A stretch of 17,414 nucleotides of DNA from an uncultured Prevotella sp. (GTDB lineage Bacteria > Bacteroidota > Bacteroidia > Bacteroidales > Bacteroidaceae): contig CAJLYG010000044.1 in the NCBI GenBank assembly GCA_905210845.1, positions 1 through 17,414 on the forward strand, given 5' to 3'. Position 1 is the first letter of the stretch. The number at the start of each line of letters is the position of its first letter. This document shows positions 6,236-14,680 of the stretch, in pieces. Under the pieces are notes generated by a model. The model ran no database searches and was not told the origin of the DNA. It saw only the letters and a program-made list of their open reading frames with translations. The translations under genes and the position numbers were made by a program.

Positions 6236-9200
6236 ATGAGAAAAGAACGATTATTAAATCTGTTGTTCGCTCTGTTGATTTCCATGACTGCCTTAGCCCA
6301 GAATCAAGAGTATTCTGGTACGGTAGTTGATGTCCAGGGGGAACCGATTATTGGCGCCTCAGTTGTTATCAAGGGATCTACCCAAGGAGCCATTACGGAT
6401 CTGGACGGTGCCTTTCGCATTTCCGGTGCTGAGGGTGCGACCCTCGTTATCTCCTATGTGGGTTATACCACTCAGGAAGTAAAAGGAGGAAAAGGCATGA
6501 AAATCACCTTGCGTGAAGACTCTAAGCTGCTGAGTGATGTCGTTGTCATTGGTTATGGCGTACAGAAGAAGAGCGTTGTCACTGCTTCTATAGCCAAGGT
6601 AAGTGCAGAGGATCTCAACCTCTCTGCGCCTGTCAGGATGGATAATGCGTTGAAAGGATTGGTCTCTGGCGTCCAAGTTACACAGGCTTCCGGTCAACCG
6701 GGCAGCGGCAGCAAGATCCGTATCCGTGGTACAGGCACGATTAACAGTGCCGATCCGCTTTATATTGTCAATGGCATGCCTATTGAGGGAGGCATCGACT
6801 ATCTGGATCCAGCAGACATCGAGAGCATAGAAGTATTGAAGGATGCCGCATCGGGTGCGGTCTATGGTGCCCGTGCAGCGAATGGTGTTGTCCTTGTTAC
6901 CACTAAATCAGGAAAGATCGGCAAGGTCAGCGTGTCGTATGATTTCTCTTATGGATGGCAGAATCCATGGCATCATCGCAAGATGATGAATGCTTCTCAA
7001 TATACGACATTGATGAAGGAAGCTGCCTCTTATGCTGGGGAAAGCCATATCGATGAGATCTTAAGTGCTATGGGCAGCTCAGACACCGACTGGCAGGATG
7101 TTACTTTTAATGATAACGCACCTGTGCAGAACCATCATCTTGCAATCAGTGGGGCTTCCGATCAGGTGGACTATTTCCTGACATTAGGCTATTATAAGTC
7201 AGAAGGTATTGTCGGAGGTAATTACGGTAGGTCGAATTATGAGCGTCTGTCTTTGAATACGAATTCCAATTATACCATCTTCGACGAAAGCAAGAACCGT
7301 AATTGGTTGCAGAAACTGAAGATTGGAGAGAATGTTTCCTATTCCCGAATCCGCAACACAAGCATTGAGACCAATTCCCTGACGGGCTCCGCTTTGGGCA
7401 ATGCCTTGTTCCTAAGCCCATTGATGTCCGTCTATGCCGATGATGAAGAGGCATTGAATACACAATATGCCAATCAGATCGACCAGTATGGTCCGTTGGT
7501 ACGGGATAAGCTTACCGGTCGATTGCTCAATGTCCCGACAGATGATTTTAATGAGATCTCCAATCCCTTAGGTTATCTTTCTCTTCCTTCTGAAAAGTAT
7601 AATTCGGATAAGTTCGTAGCCAATTTCTATGCGGAACTGAGCTTGTGGGATACCATCAAGTTCCGTACTTCTTATGGTGCTGACCTTAGTTTCTGGGGTA
7701 CGGATGGCTGGTCCAAGCCTTATTACTTGGCAAAGAATGCTCATAACGACAAGAGTGAGGTGTGGTCGCAAATGAACCGTGGCTTCCGCTGGCAGGTTGA
7801 AAATGTCCTTTCTTGGGATAAGACCTTTGGTGAGCATACCTTCAATGTGGTCCTCGGTCAGTCAGCCATTAAGTATACGGGTCGGAATCTAAGTGGGTCT
7901 GCCTATGACATGATCGCCATTGACGGTTCTAAGGCCAACCTTGATTTCACGACAGGACTGAAGACTGATGGCAAGCGGGATGCATCGGGTGGTGCCTTTT
8001 CCCCACGTACCTTGGCTTCTTATTTCGCCCGGATGAGCTATAACTACGCAGAACGGTATATGGCGCAGTTTACTGTTCGCCGTGATGGGTCTTCTTACTT
8101 CGGTCCGAATCACAAGTGGGCTACTTTTCCTTCTGTATCAGTAGGATGGAATGTCACGAATGAGAAGTTTTTGGAGAACCGTCCCGACTGGTTCTCTAAC
8201 CTGAAAGTCCGTGCAAGCTGGGGTAAGAATGGAAATGAGAATATCGGAGCTTTCCGTTATACCGCCAATGTGAACATGGGTAGCAACTATGCCTTCGGTG
8301 GTGGCTCCCATCAAGTTGTGTATTCAGGAAGCAAACCTTCAGGAACGCCGAATCCCGATCTGAAATGGGAGGAGAGCGAACAGACTGACTTAGAAATTGA
8401 CTTCGGGCTTTTCCACTCTGCCTTTACCTTGACTGTAGACTACTTTAAGAAAAAGACCAATGGCATGCTCAAGACTATGAGCGTCCCTAGTTACTTAGGC
8501 GAAAGCAAACCCTGGGGTAATGTGGGTAAGATGGAGAACTCCGGCGTTGAATTTGAGGCAAGCTACAAATACCATCGGGGTGATTTCAATCTCCATGTTG
8601 GTGGCAATATCAGTTAACTGAAGAATAAGTTGATCAACTTAGGGAATGCAGAAGGTTATGAAACCTATGATAACGTACACCAAATCGGCAATGTCAGCCG
8701 TGCGGAGAATAGTGAGCCCTATCCCTATTTCTGGGGTTATAAGACCGCTGGCATTTTCCAGACTGCAGAAGAAGTGGCAAACTATGTCAATGCAAAGGGA
8801 GAGATGATGCAGCCGAACGCACAACCTGGCGATGTCATCTTCGTAGATTACAATGGAGATGGGGTCATCGACTCCTCAGACAAGACAAAGATTGGGAAGG
8901 GAGATCCCGACTGGACATACGGCATGAGCCTAACAGCTTCATACAAAGGCTTCGACATGAGCATGTTGTGGGCAGGTAGCATTGGCAATGATATCTTTGA
9001 CGCGACTCGCCGCCTTGATCTTCGGTATGTAAACCTCCCTAAGGAAATGATGGACCGTTGGCATGGTGAGGGTACGAGCAACTCTATGCCTCGCTTTACC
9101 TGGACCAACGCCAATGATAATTACCGGGCTTCAGACCTGTATGTCAAGGATGGCTCTTACCTTCGCCTGAAGAATATTCAGTTAGGCTATACCCTTCCTT

Positions 9201-9385
9201 CCGCACTGACGAAGAAAGTATTCATCAAAAGCTTGCGTTTTTATGTTGCAGCAGAGAATCTCCTGACGATTACTTCCTATAAAGGGATGGAGCCAGAGAT
9301 CTCCTATGGCACTCAGTCGGGGATCGACCGTGGCTACTATCCACAGGTGCGTACGTTCACTATCGGTACAAACATTAAATTCTAA
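6236..9385 (+). pseudogene. SusC-like TonB-dependent receptor interrupted by an in-frame TAA
   Basis: SusC-like proteins are 22-strand outer-membrane barrels that import oligosaccharides with a SusD lid, powered by TonB. Residues 1-22 are a signal peptide. About 26-95 form a carboxypeptidase-regulatory-like domain (GTVVDVQGEPIIGASV). About 98-225 form the plug, with SDVVVIGYGVQKKS, IRIRGTGTIN and VLKDAASGAVYGARAANGVV. The barrel follows. Codon 794 (8615-8617) is TAA, after NIS and before LKNKLINLGN. The same frame then stays open for 255 sense codons, with typical SusC text and the C-terminal ending RTFTIGTNIKF. Homologues usually have an aromatic residue, probably Tyr, at that point, so one base change explains the stop. 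As written, the last quarter of the barrel, including its C-terminal assembly signal, is lost. I start at 6236 because it begins the signal peptide; an ATG 18 codons upstream is also in frame. susD follows after 14 bp. Confidence 0.9.
8615..8617 (+). other. Premature TAA stop within susC
   Basis: The codons read AGT TAA CTG AAG AAT in the susC frame. There is no frame change on either side and no nearby ATG; the next candidate restart is a TTG at 8630 that simply encodes Leu in the intact gene. A change from TAT or TAC to TAA is the simplest origin. Confidence 0.9.
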
Positions 9386-9399
9386 AAATACGGCTCATT

Positions 9400-10980
9400 A
9401 TGAAAAAGATAAAGATATTCAATATGGTAGCTTTCTCCGCCCTGATGGTCATGACGACTTCTTGTGGAGATGATTTCCTTTCGACAGAACCCGCCAGCAG
9501 TGTGCCTCTCAATGGTTATTACACGACTGCGGCACATATTGACGAGGCAGTCACTGCGGCTTACAACCCCTTGCAATGGTATGATTATTATAGTGGATGG
9601 TGTCCTCTCTTTTTAGTCAGTGACGCACAGGGGGATGACGTCTATGTGGGTGGCGGTTCTACCAGCGACCAAGCGGAAATCCATCTTGCCTCGCAATATA
9701 AGTCAACTTCCCTGATGAATTTCCCGGGGGCATGGACGACAAGCTATTCTGGTATCAACCGTTGCAACCGGATCGTCATGGATTGTGAGGAGGCAGGCAA
9801 TGGCATCACGGATGCCCAGAAGAAATATTATGTGGCTGAGGCGCAGACCTTACGGTCTTTTTACTATCTCCAGTTGTGGAAGTTCTGGGGCAATGTGCCT
9901 TACTATGCCGACAAGAACCTCGAGTACCCTTACTTGGCAGATCAGTTGTCTCATGATGAGGTCTATTCCAAAGTCATTGCGACCTTGGAGAACGTGATCG
10001 ACCAGAATATCCTCCCCATGAAAGAGACGGCTGCCCGTTCAGGGCATGCCACACAGGCCTTCGCGATGATGCTGTATGCGGATTGGGTCATGTACCAGAA
10101 GGATGAGGCACGTTATTCAAAGGCTTTAGGTTATATGGAACAGATCATTCATTCCGGGGCGTACCGGTTGATGCCCGACTTCCAGTCGATTTGGGATCAG
10201 GACAACGAGTGGTGTGATGAGTCAATTTTTGAAATCGACTATTATTCCCAGGGATCTATCCGCTCTTGGGGATCAGCCAACAGTCCGGGCGGTACCGTTG
10301 TCCCAGCCATGATTGGCGTGGATGGACTTTCTGGCTCGCCCGACTATGTAGGAGGCTGGGGATTCTGCGATATCTCCAAGGAGGTATACGATCAGTATGA
10401 GGAAGGTGACCAGCGTCGCGACGGAGGCATCCTTTGTATGACGAAGTATATCGCTGACAATGCAGCGAAGGGGATCACGGTCTCTTACGGAGGGCGCTAT
10501 CAGAATACCGGGCTCTTCCTGAGAAAATACTTGGGACGTATTGGCGGAAATACGGGCGCAGGAACCTCCGACTTAGGCTGGGACAACAATCAGCGTATCT
10601 ACCGTTATGCGGAAACGTTGCTGAATGCTTCCGAACTGGCACTGCGCACCGGCGATCAGGGCAAGGCAGACCAGTATCTCAACATGGTGCGTGACCGTGC
10701 GGGTGTCAAGCATATCACGGCTACCTTGGATAACCTGCTGAATGAACGCCGCCTTGAGTTCGTGGGCGAAGGGAAGCGCTATTATGATCTGGTACGTTTT
10801 GGAAAGGCTGCCGAGGTGCTGAAGCCTGGGGGCGGAAAGGTCTTGAACCGTGCCAAGACTGAATACAATGTCGTGGGAATCCCAGAACGTATCCAATGGA
10901 CGGAGAGCAAGAAATACCTGCCCATCCCGCAAAGCGAGATAGAGGCATCGAAAGGAGCTTTGAAACAAAATGATTATTAA
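9400..10980 (+). CDS. SusD-like outer-membrane glycan-binding lipoprotein
   Basis: SusD-like lipoproteins sit on the cell surface and close over the SusC barrel to capture the glycan. This one has 526 residues, normal for the family. A lipoprotein signal ends in MTTSC with the lipidated Cys at 22, followed by GDDFL, the usual SusD mature N-terminus. The N-terminal TPR-like part includes EAQTLRSFYYLQLWKFWGNVP (147-167). The C-terminal signature is complete: RYAETLLNASELAL (402-415), NERRLEFVGEGKRYYDLVRFG (448-468) and YLPIPQSEI (506-514). It starts 14 bp after the susC stop at 9385 and ends 3 bp before GH5, so it belongs to the operon. If the susC stop is real, untranslated mRNA after 8617 could reduce its expression by polarity. 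Binding specificity cannot be read from the sequence. Confidence 0.96.
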   Translation: MKKIKIFNMVAFSALMVMTTSCGDDFLSTEPASSVPLNGYYTTAAHIDEAVTAAYNPLQWYDYYSGWCPLFLVSDAQGDDVYVGGGSTSDQAEIHLASQYKSTSLMNFPGAWTTSYSGINRCNRIVMDCEEAGNGITDAQKKYYVAEAQTLRSFYYLQLWKFWGNVPYYADKNLEYPYLADQLSHDEVYSKVIATLENVIDQNILPMKETAARSGHATQAFAMMLYADWVMYQKDEARYSKALGYMEQIIHSGAYRLMPDFQSIWDQDNEWCDESIFEIDYYSQGSIRSWGSANSPGGTVVPAMIGVDGLSGSPDYVGGWGFCDISKEVYDQYEEGDQRRDGGILCMTKYIADNAAKGITVSYGGRYQNTGLFLRKYLGRIGGNTGAGTSDLGWDNNQRIYRYAETLLNASELALRTGDQGKADQYLNMVRDRAGVKHITATLDNLLNERRLEFVGEGKRYYDLVRFGKAAEVLKPGGGKVLNRAKTEYNVVGIPERIQWTESKKYLPIPQSEIEASKGALKQNDY

Positions 10981-10983
10981 AAC

Positions 10984-12237
10984 ATGGGTATGCGTAAAAG
11001 GAGTTTCGTAATTCTCTGTTTGAGTCTTTGCTTTGGACTTTGCACATGGTCTCAACGACATTTTGTCCATGTCCAGGGACAGGACCTGATTCAGCCCAAT
11101 GGCCAAAAGTTATTCATTGTTGGCACGAACCTTGGGAATTGGCTGAATCCAGAGGGATATATGTTCGGCTTTAGCAAGACGAATTGTGAATGGATGATTC
11201 ATGAAATGATATGCCAGATGGTGGGCCCAGATTTCGCGGCTGATTTCTGGAAAGCTTTTAAGGACAATTATATTACCCGAAAGGACATTGACTTTATTGC
11301 TTCCACAGGCGCGAATACGGTTCGTCTTCCCTTTAATTACAAACTCTTCACGGATGAGGATTATATGGGATTAACCGACCATCAAGATGGGTTCAAGCGG
11401 ATGGATGATGTCGTATCGTGGTGCAAGGCTAATCATCTGTATGTGGTCTTGGACATGCATGATTGCCCAGGCGGTCAGACTGGGGATAATATAGATGACG
11501 GATATGGTTATCCTTGGCTCTTTGAGAGTGAGAAAAGCCAACAGCGATTTTGCAAGATATGGCAGAAGATCGCATCGCATTTTGCCAATGAGCCTACGGT
11601 ACTTGGCTATGAGCTGATGAATGAGCCTATTGCCCATTATTTTGAGAATAAGGAAGAGCTGAATAAAAAGCTGGAACCTTTATATAAGAGAGCTGTTGCC
11701 GCTATCCGGGAAGTGGATAGGAACCATGTCGTTATCTTAGGAGGAGCGCGCTGGAATAGTGACTTCTATATGTTCTCCGACTGGAAATTCGATGACAATA
11801 TTATGTATACTTGCCATCGATATGGAGGCGAACCGACCGCTGAGGCGATCAACGACTATATCGCATTCCGCAATAAGACCGGTCTCCCCATGTATATGGG
11901 TGAGACCGGGCATAACACCGACGAGTGGCAGGCGAAGATGTGTCGTGTCCTTCGTGACCAGAATATCGGCTATACCTTTTGGCCTTACAAGAAAATAGAG
12001 GGCTCATGCATGATGGCCTTTCCGAAGCCGGAAGGGTGGGACAGTGTGATCGTCAAGTTCTCGGAGACTTCTCGTACCTCATTCAAGGAATGGCGCGAAG
12101 CCCGCCCTGACCAGGCGAAGGTCCGTCAACTCTTGATGCAATTCATTGAAGGGGCGAAGTTTGAGCATTGCATCCCACAGACAAGTTACATTCGATCAAT
12201 TGGATTAGAGATCCAACATACAAATCATCACAAATGA
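10984..12237 (+). CDS. GH5 glycoside hydrolase (glucanase-like)
   Basis: A secreted retaining beta-glycosidase of family GH5 with 417 residues and a signal peptide (about 1-23). All key residues of the (beta/alpha)8 barrel can be placed: Arg114 in NTVRLPF, His159 in LDMHD, the acid/base Glu214 in ELMNEP, His278 and Tyr280 in CHRY, the nucleophile Glu307 in MGETG, and Trp333 in TFWPYKK. The opening GTNLGNWLNPEG resembles exo-beta-glucanase-type GH5 proteins more than classical endo-cellulases, but the subfamily is not certain. There is no carbohydrate-binding module. The start may be 10984 or 10990 (two ATGs); both keep the signal peptide. It begins 3 bp after susD and overlaps GH3 by 4 bp. 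With GH3 next to it, a beta-glucan or beta-glucan oligosaccharide is the likely substrate; this is inference. Confidence 0.92.
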   Translation: MGMRKRSFVILCLSLCFGLCTWSQRHFVHVQGQDLIQPNGQKLFIVGTNLGNWLNPEGYMFGFSKTNCEWMIHEMICQMVGPDFAADFWKAFKDNYITRKDIDFIASTGANTVRLPFNYKLFTDEDYMGLTDHQDGFKRMDDVVSWCKANHLYVVLDMHDCPGGQTGDNIDDGYGYPWLFESEKSQQRFCKIWQKIASHFANEPTVLGYELMNEPIAHYFENKEELNKKLEPLYKRAVAAIREVDRNHVVILGGARWNSDFYMFSDWKFDDNIMYTCHRYGGEPTAEAINDYIAFRNKTGLPMYMGETGHNTDEWQAKMCRVLRDQNIGYTFWPYKKIEGSCMMAFPKPEGWDSVIVKFSETSRTSFKEWREARPDQAKVRQLLMQFIEGAKFEHCIPQTSYIRSIGLEIQHTNHHK

Positions 12238-14462
12238 AAAGAATTATTATCGCATCGATTTTCTGGGCTGCAAGCCTGATGGCTTCAGCCCAGACCATGC
12301 CAGTTTATCTGGACATGAACAAACCTGTAGCGCAGCGCATTGACGATGCCTTGTCACGAATGACATTGGCAGAGAAGATCGCGGTCCTCCACGCCCAAAG
12401 TAAATTCTCGGCAGCAGGGGTCAAACGGTTGGGCTTTCCTGACTTCTGGACAGATGACGGCCCTCATGGCGTACGCCCGGAAGTGCTTTGGGATGAATGG
12501 GAACAGGCTGGGCAGACGAATGATTCCTGTGTGGCATTCCCTGCCCTTACCTGTCTTGCCGCTACCTTTAACCCATCCTTGGCTTATCTGTATGGCCATA
12601 GCTTAGGAGAGGAAGCCCTGTATCGCAACAAAGACATGATCTTAGGACCAGGTGTCAATATCTATAGGACACCTTTGGGAGGTCGCAACTTCGAGTATAT
12701 GGGCGAAGACCCTTTCCTTTCGTCCACCATGGTCGTTCCTTATGTTCAAGGACTGCAGGACTTAGGGGTCTCCGCCTGTGTCAAGCACTATTGCCTGAAT
12801 AATGATGAGAACTATCGGCATCAGGTGAATGTCATTGTCAGCGACCGTGCCTTGTATGAGATTTATCTCCCAGCCTTCAAGGCTGCAGTCCAGAAAGGGC
12901 ATGCCTGGGCCGTGATGGGTGCCTATAACCTTTATCATAACCAGCACAACTGCCATAATGCCATTACCCTGAACAAGATCCTGAAAGGTGAATGGGGATT
13001 CGATGGCGTTGTCGTGAGCGACTGGGGAGGTTGCCATAACACAGAAGAGGCTGTGAAAAATGGACTGGACATGGAGTTCGGGACATGGACCAACGGCCTG
13101 AGGCAAGGGGTGAGCAATGCCTATGACAACTACTTCCTGGCTGCGCCTTATCTGAAACTGATCCAGGAAGGCAAGTTGACGACCCGGGAGTTAGACGAGA
13201 AGGTGCGCCGTATCCTTCTCCTTTACTACCGCACCACGATGAACCCTCACCGTGGACGGGGCTTCCTTTGCTCGGAGAGCCACTATGCAGCAGCCAAGCA
13301 GATCGCTGAGGAAGGCATTGTCCTGCTGCAAAACCGCCATCAAGTGCTGCCGATCAAGGTCGACCGCGCTAAGCGAATACTCGTTGTCGGAGAGAATGCG
13401 ATCAAGATGATGACGGTGGGAGGAGGCTCTTCTTCCTTGAAAGTGCAGAAGGAAATCCTGCCCCTCGAGGGACTGAAGGCTCGTTTGGGTTCTCTGGTTC
13501 AAGTCGACTATGCACGTGGATATGTCGGTGATACCACAGGTTCCTACAATGGGGTAACGGCAAAGCAAAGTCTCTATGAACGTCGTTCTGCCGCTGAGCT
13601 GACAGAGGAAGCCGTCCAAAAGGCGAAGGGGGCTGATTATGTCATCTTCATCGGGGGGCTCAACAAGAGTGGCCATCAGGATTGCGAGGGCACAGACCGT
13701 AAGGAATATGGTCTGCCCTACGGTCAGGATCAGTTGATCAGGGCTCTCGCAAAGGTTAACAAGAACCTTGTCTATGTCAATATTTCAGGGAACGCAGTGG
13801 CGATGCCCTGGAAAGACCAGGTGGCGGGTATCGTACAGGCTTGGTATGAAGGCTCGGAGTCGGGAGAGGCTTTGGCTGCTGTCCTTTGTGGCGATGCCAA
13901 TCCCTCTGGGAAACTGCCCTTTACCTGGTATGCCTCCCTGAAGGATGTGGGAGCGCATGCCTTGGATGCCTTCCCGGGCGTGTGGCGACCGGATCATCGG
14001 ATCATCGATGAGGAATATAAGGAAGGGATCTATGTCGGTTATCGTTGGGCTGACAAGATGAAGATACGTCCCTTGTTTGCGTTTGGGCATGGACTGAGCT
14101 ATACCCAGTTCCAGATCTCCCCGGTAAAAGCCGACAAGAAGCGTGTCCAAGCCAACGACAGCATCTCCTTTACCGTTCAGGTGAGGAATACGGGTACAAG
14201 GGCTGGCGCAGAAGTGGTACAGCTCTATGTCCATGATGTCAAGTCGAGTGTAGACCGTCCTTACAAGGAGTTGAAAGGCTTCCGGAAGGTATTCCTCCAG
14301 CCCGGGGAAAGTCGGGACGTCACGATCACGATCGGTAAGGATGCCCTGAGCTTCTTTGACGAGACCGCCCATGCCTGGAAAGCGGAGCCTGGTGACTTTG
14401 AGGCACTGGTTGGGAACGCTTCAGATCATATCACTTCGAAGGTTTCCTTTGTCTTGGAGTGA
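12234..14462 (+). CDS. GH3 beta-glucosidase-like enzyme
   Basis: GH3 enzymes remove terminal beta-linked glucose (sometimes xylose) from oligosaccharides. This one has 742 residues and the full three-part layout. A signal peptide (about 1-20, ending ASAQ) precedes the barrel domain, with the substrate-binding KHY motif (184-186) and the nucleophile Asp263 in VVVSDWGG. The C-terminal alpha/beta domain carries the probable acid/base Glu485 in CEGTDR. An Fn3-like domain spans about 635-735 after the family segment PLFAFGHGLSY (613-623). The start at 12234 is preferred over the in-frame ATG at 12168 because it begins the signal peptide and forms an ATGA overlap with the GH5 stop, suggesting translational coupling. 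It would finish the digestion of products released by GH5. beta-Xylosidase or mixed specificity cannot be excluded. Confidence 0.94.
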   Translation: MKRIIIASIFWAASLMASAQTMPVYLDMNKPVAQRIDDALSRMTLAEKIAVLHAQSKFSAAGVKRLGFPDFWTDDGPHGVRPEVLWDEWEQAGQTNDSCVAFPALTCLAATFNPSLAYLYGHSLGEEALYRNKDMILGPGVNIYRTPLGGRNFEYMGEDPFLSSTMVVPYVQGLQDLGVSACVKHYCLNNDENYRHQVNVIVSDRALYEIYLPAFKAAVQKGHAWAVMGAYNLYHNQHNCHNAITLNKILKGEWGFDGVVVSDWGGCHNTEEAVKNGLDMEFGTWTNGLRQGVSNAYDNYFLAAPYLKLIQEGKLTTRELDEKVRRILLLYYRTTMNPHRGRGFLCSESHYAAAKQIAEEGIVLLQNRHQVLPIKVDRAKRILVVGENAIKMMTVGGGSSSLKVQKEILPLEGLKARLGSLVQVDYARGYVGDTTGSYNGVTAKQSLYERRSAAELTEEAVQKAKGADYVIFIGGLNKSGHQDCEGTDRKEYGLPYGQDQLIRALAKVNKNLVYVNISGNAVAMPWKDQVAGIVQAWYEGSESGEALAAVLCGDANPSGKLPFTWYASLKDVGAHALDAFPGVWRPDHRIIDEEYKEGIYVGYRWADKMKIRPLFAFGHGLSYTQFQISPVKADKKRVQANDSISFTVQVRNTGTRAGAEVVQLYVHDVKSSVDRPYKELKGFRKVFLQPGESRDVTITIGKDALSFFDETAHAWKAEPGDFEALVGNASDHITSKVSFVLE

Positions 14463-14507
14463 GCATCGAATAGTAGGATCGTTATCAATAGGGTAAAGAT
14501 TGTTGGG

Positions 14508-14541
14508 AGAAGGAGAGAGCGGATGGCTTTCTCCTTCTTTT
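14508..14541 (+). terminator. Intrinsic terminator after the susC-GH3 operon
   Basis: AGAAGGAGA (14508-14516) pairs perfectly with TCTCCTTCT (14530-14538) over 9 bp around a 13-nt loop, followed by a short T run. It lies 46 bp after the GH3 stop and separates the operon from the regulator gene. Confidence 0.65.
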
Positions 14542-14623
14542 GGATGACCCCAAGGCAGATGGATAGGGAAAGGAGAGGGAATCTTCCATCTCGCAGGAAA
14601 AAGCAAAAGATCAGGTCGCTAAC

Positions 14624-14655
14624 TTTGCATTTCTTGAAAAAATACATTATTTTTG
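14624..14655 (+). promoter_or_regulatory. Promoter of the SusR-like regulator gene
   Basis: TTTG (14624-14627), a 20-bp spacer and TATTTTTG (14648-14655) are a perfect match to the Bacteroidota -33/-7 consensus. A start near 14662 leaves a leader of about 19 nt before the ATG at 14681. The regulator therefore appears to be expressed independently of the operon it follows. Confidence 0.7.
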
Positions 14656-14680
14656 CAGTATTAAATCTAAACCTGGACAA

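Noticed and set aside
8600..8630. Programmed readthrough or recoding of the TAA
   Set aside because: No stem-loop, selenocysteine-type element or known readthrough context is visible. TAA is also the least likely stop to be recoded.
8630..9385. A separate 251-residue protein starting at TTG 8630
   Set aside because: It lies in the same frame as the upstream SusC, has no ribosome-binding context, and its content is the C-terminal quarter of a SusC barrel. It is the downstream part of the interrupted gene.
13785..14372. Long antisense open frames inside GH3 and other genes
   Set aside because: They mirror well-supported genes on the other strand and carry no recognisable domain. They are by-products of codon usage.
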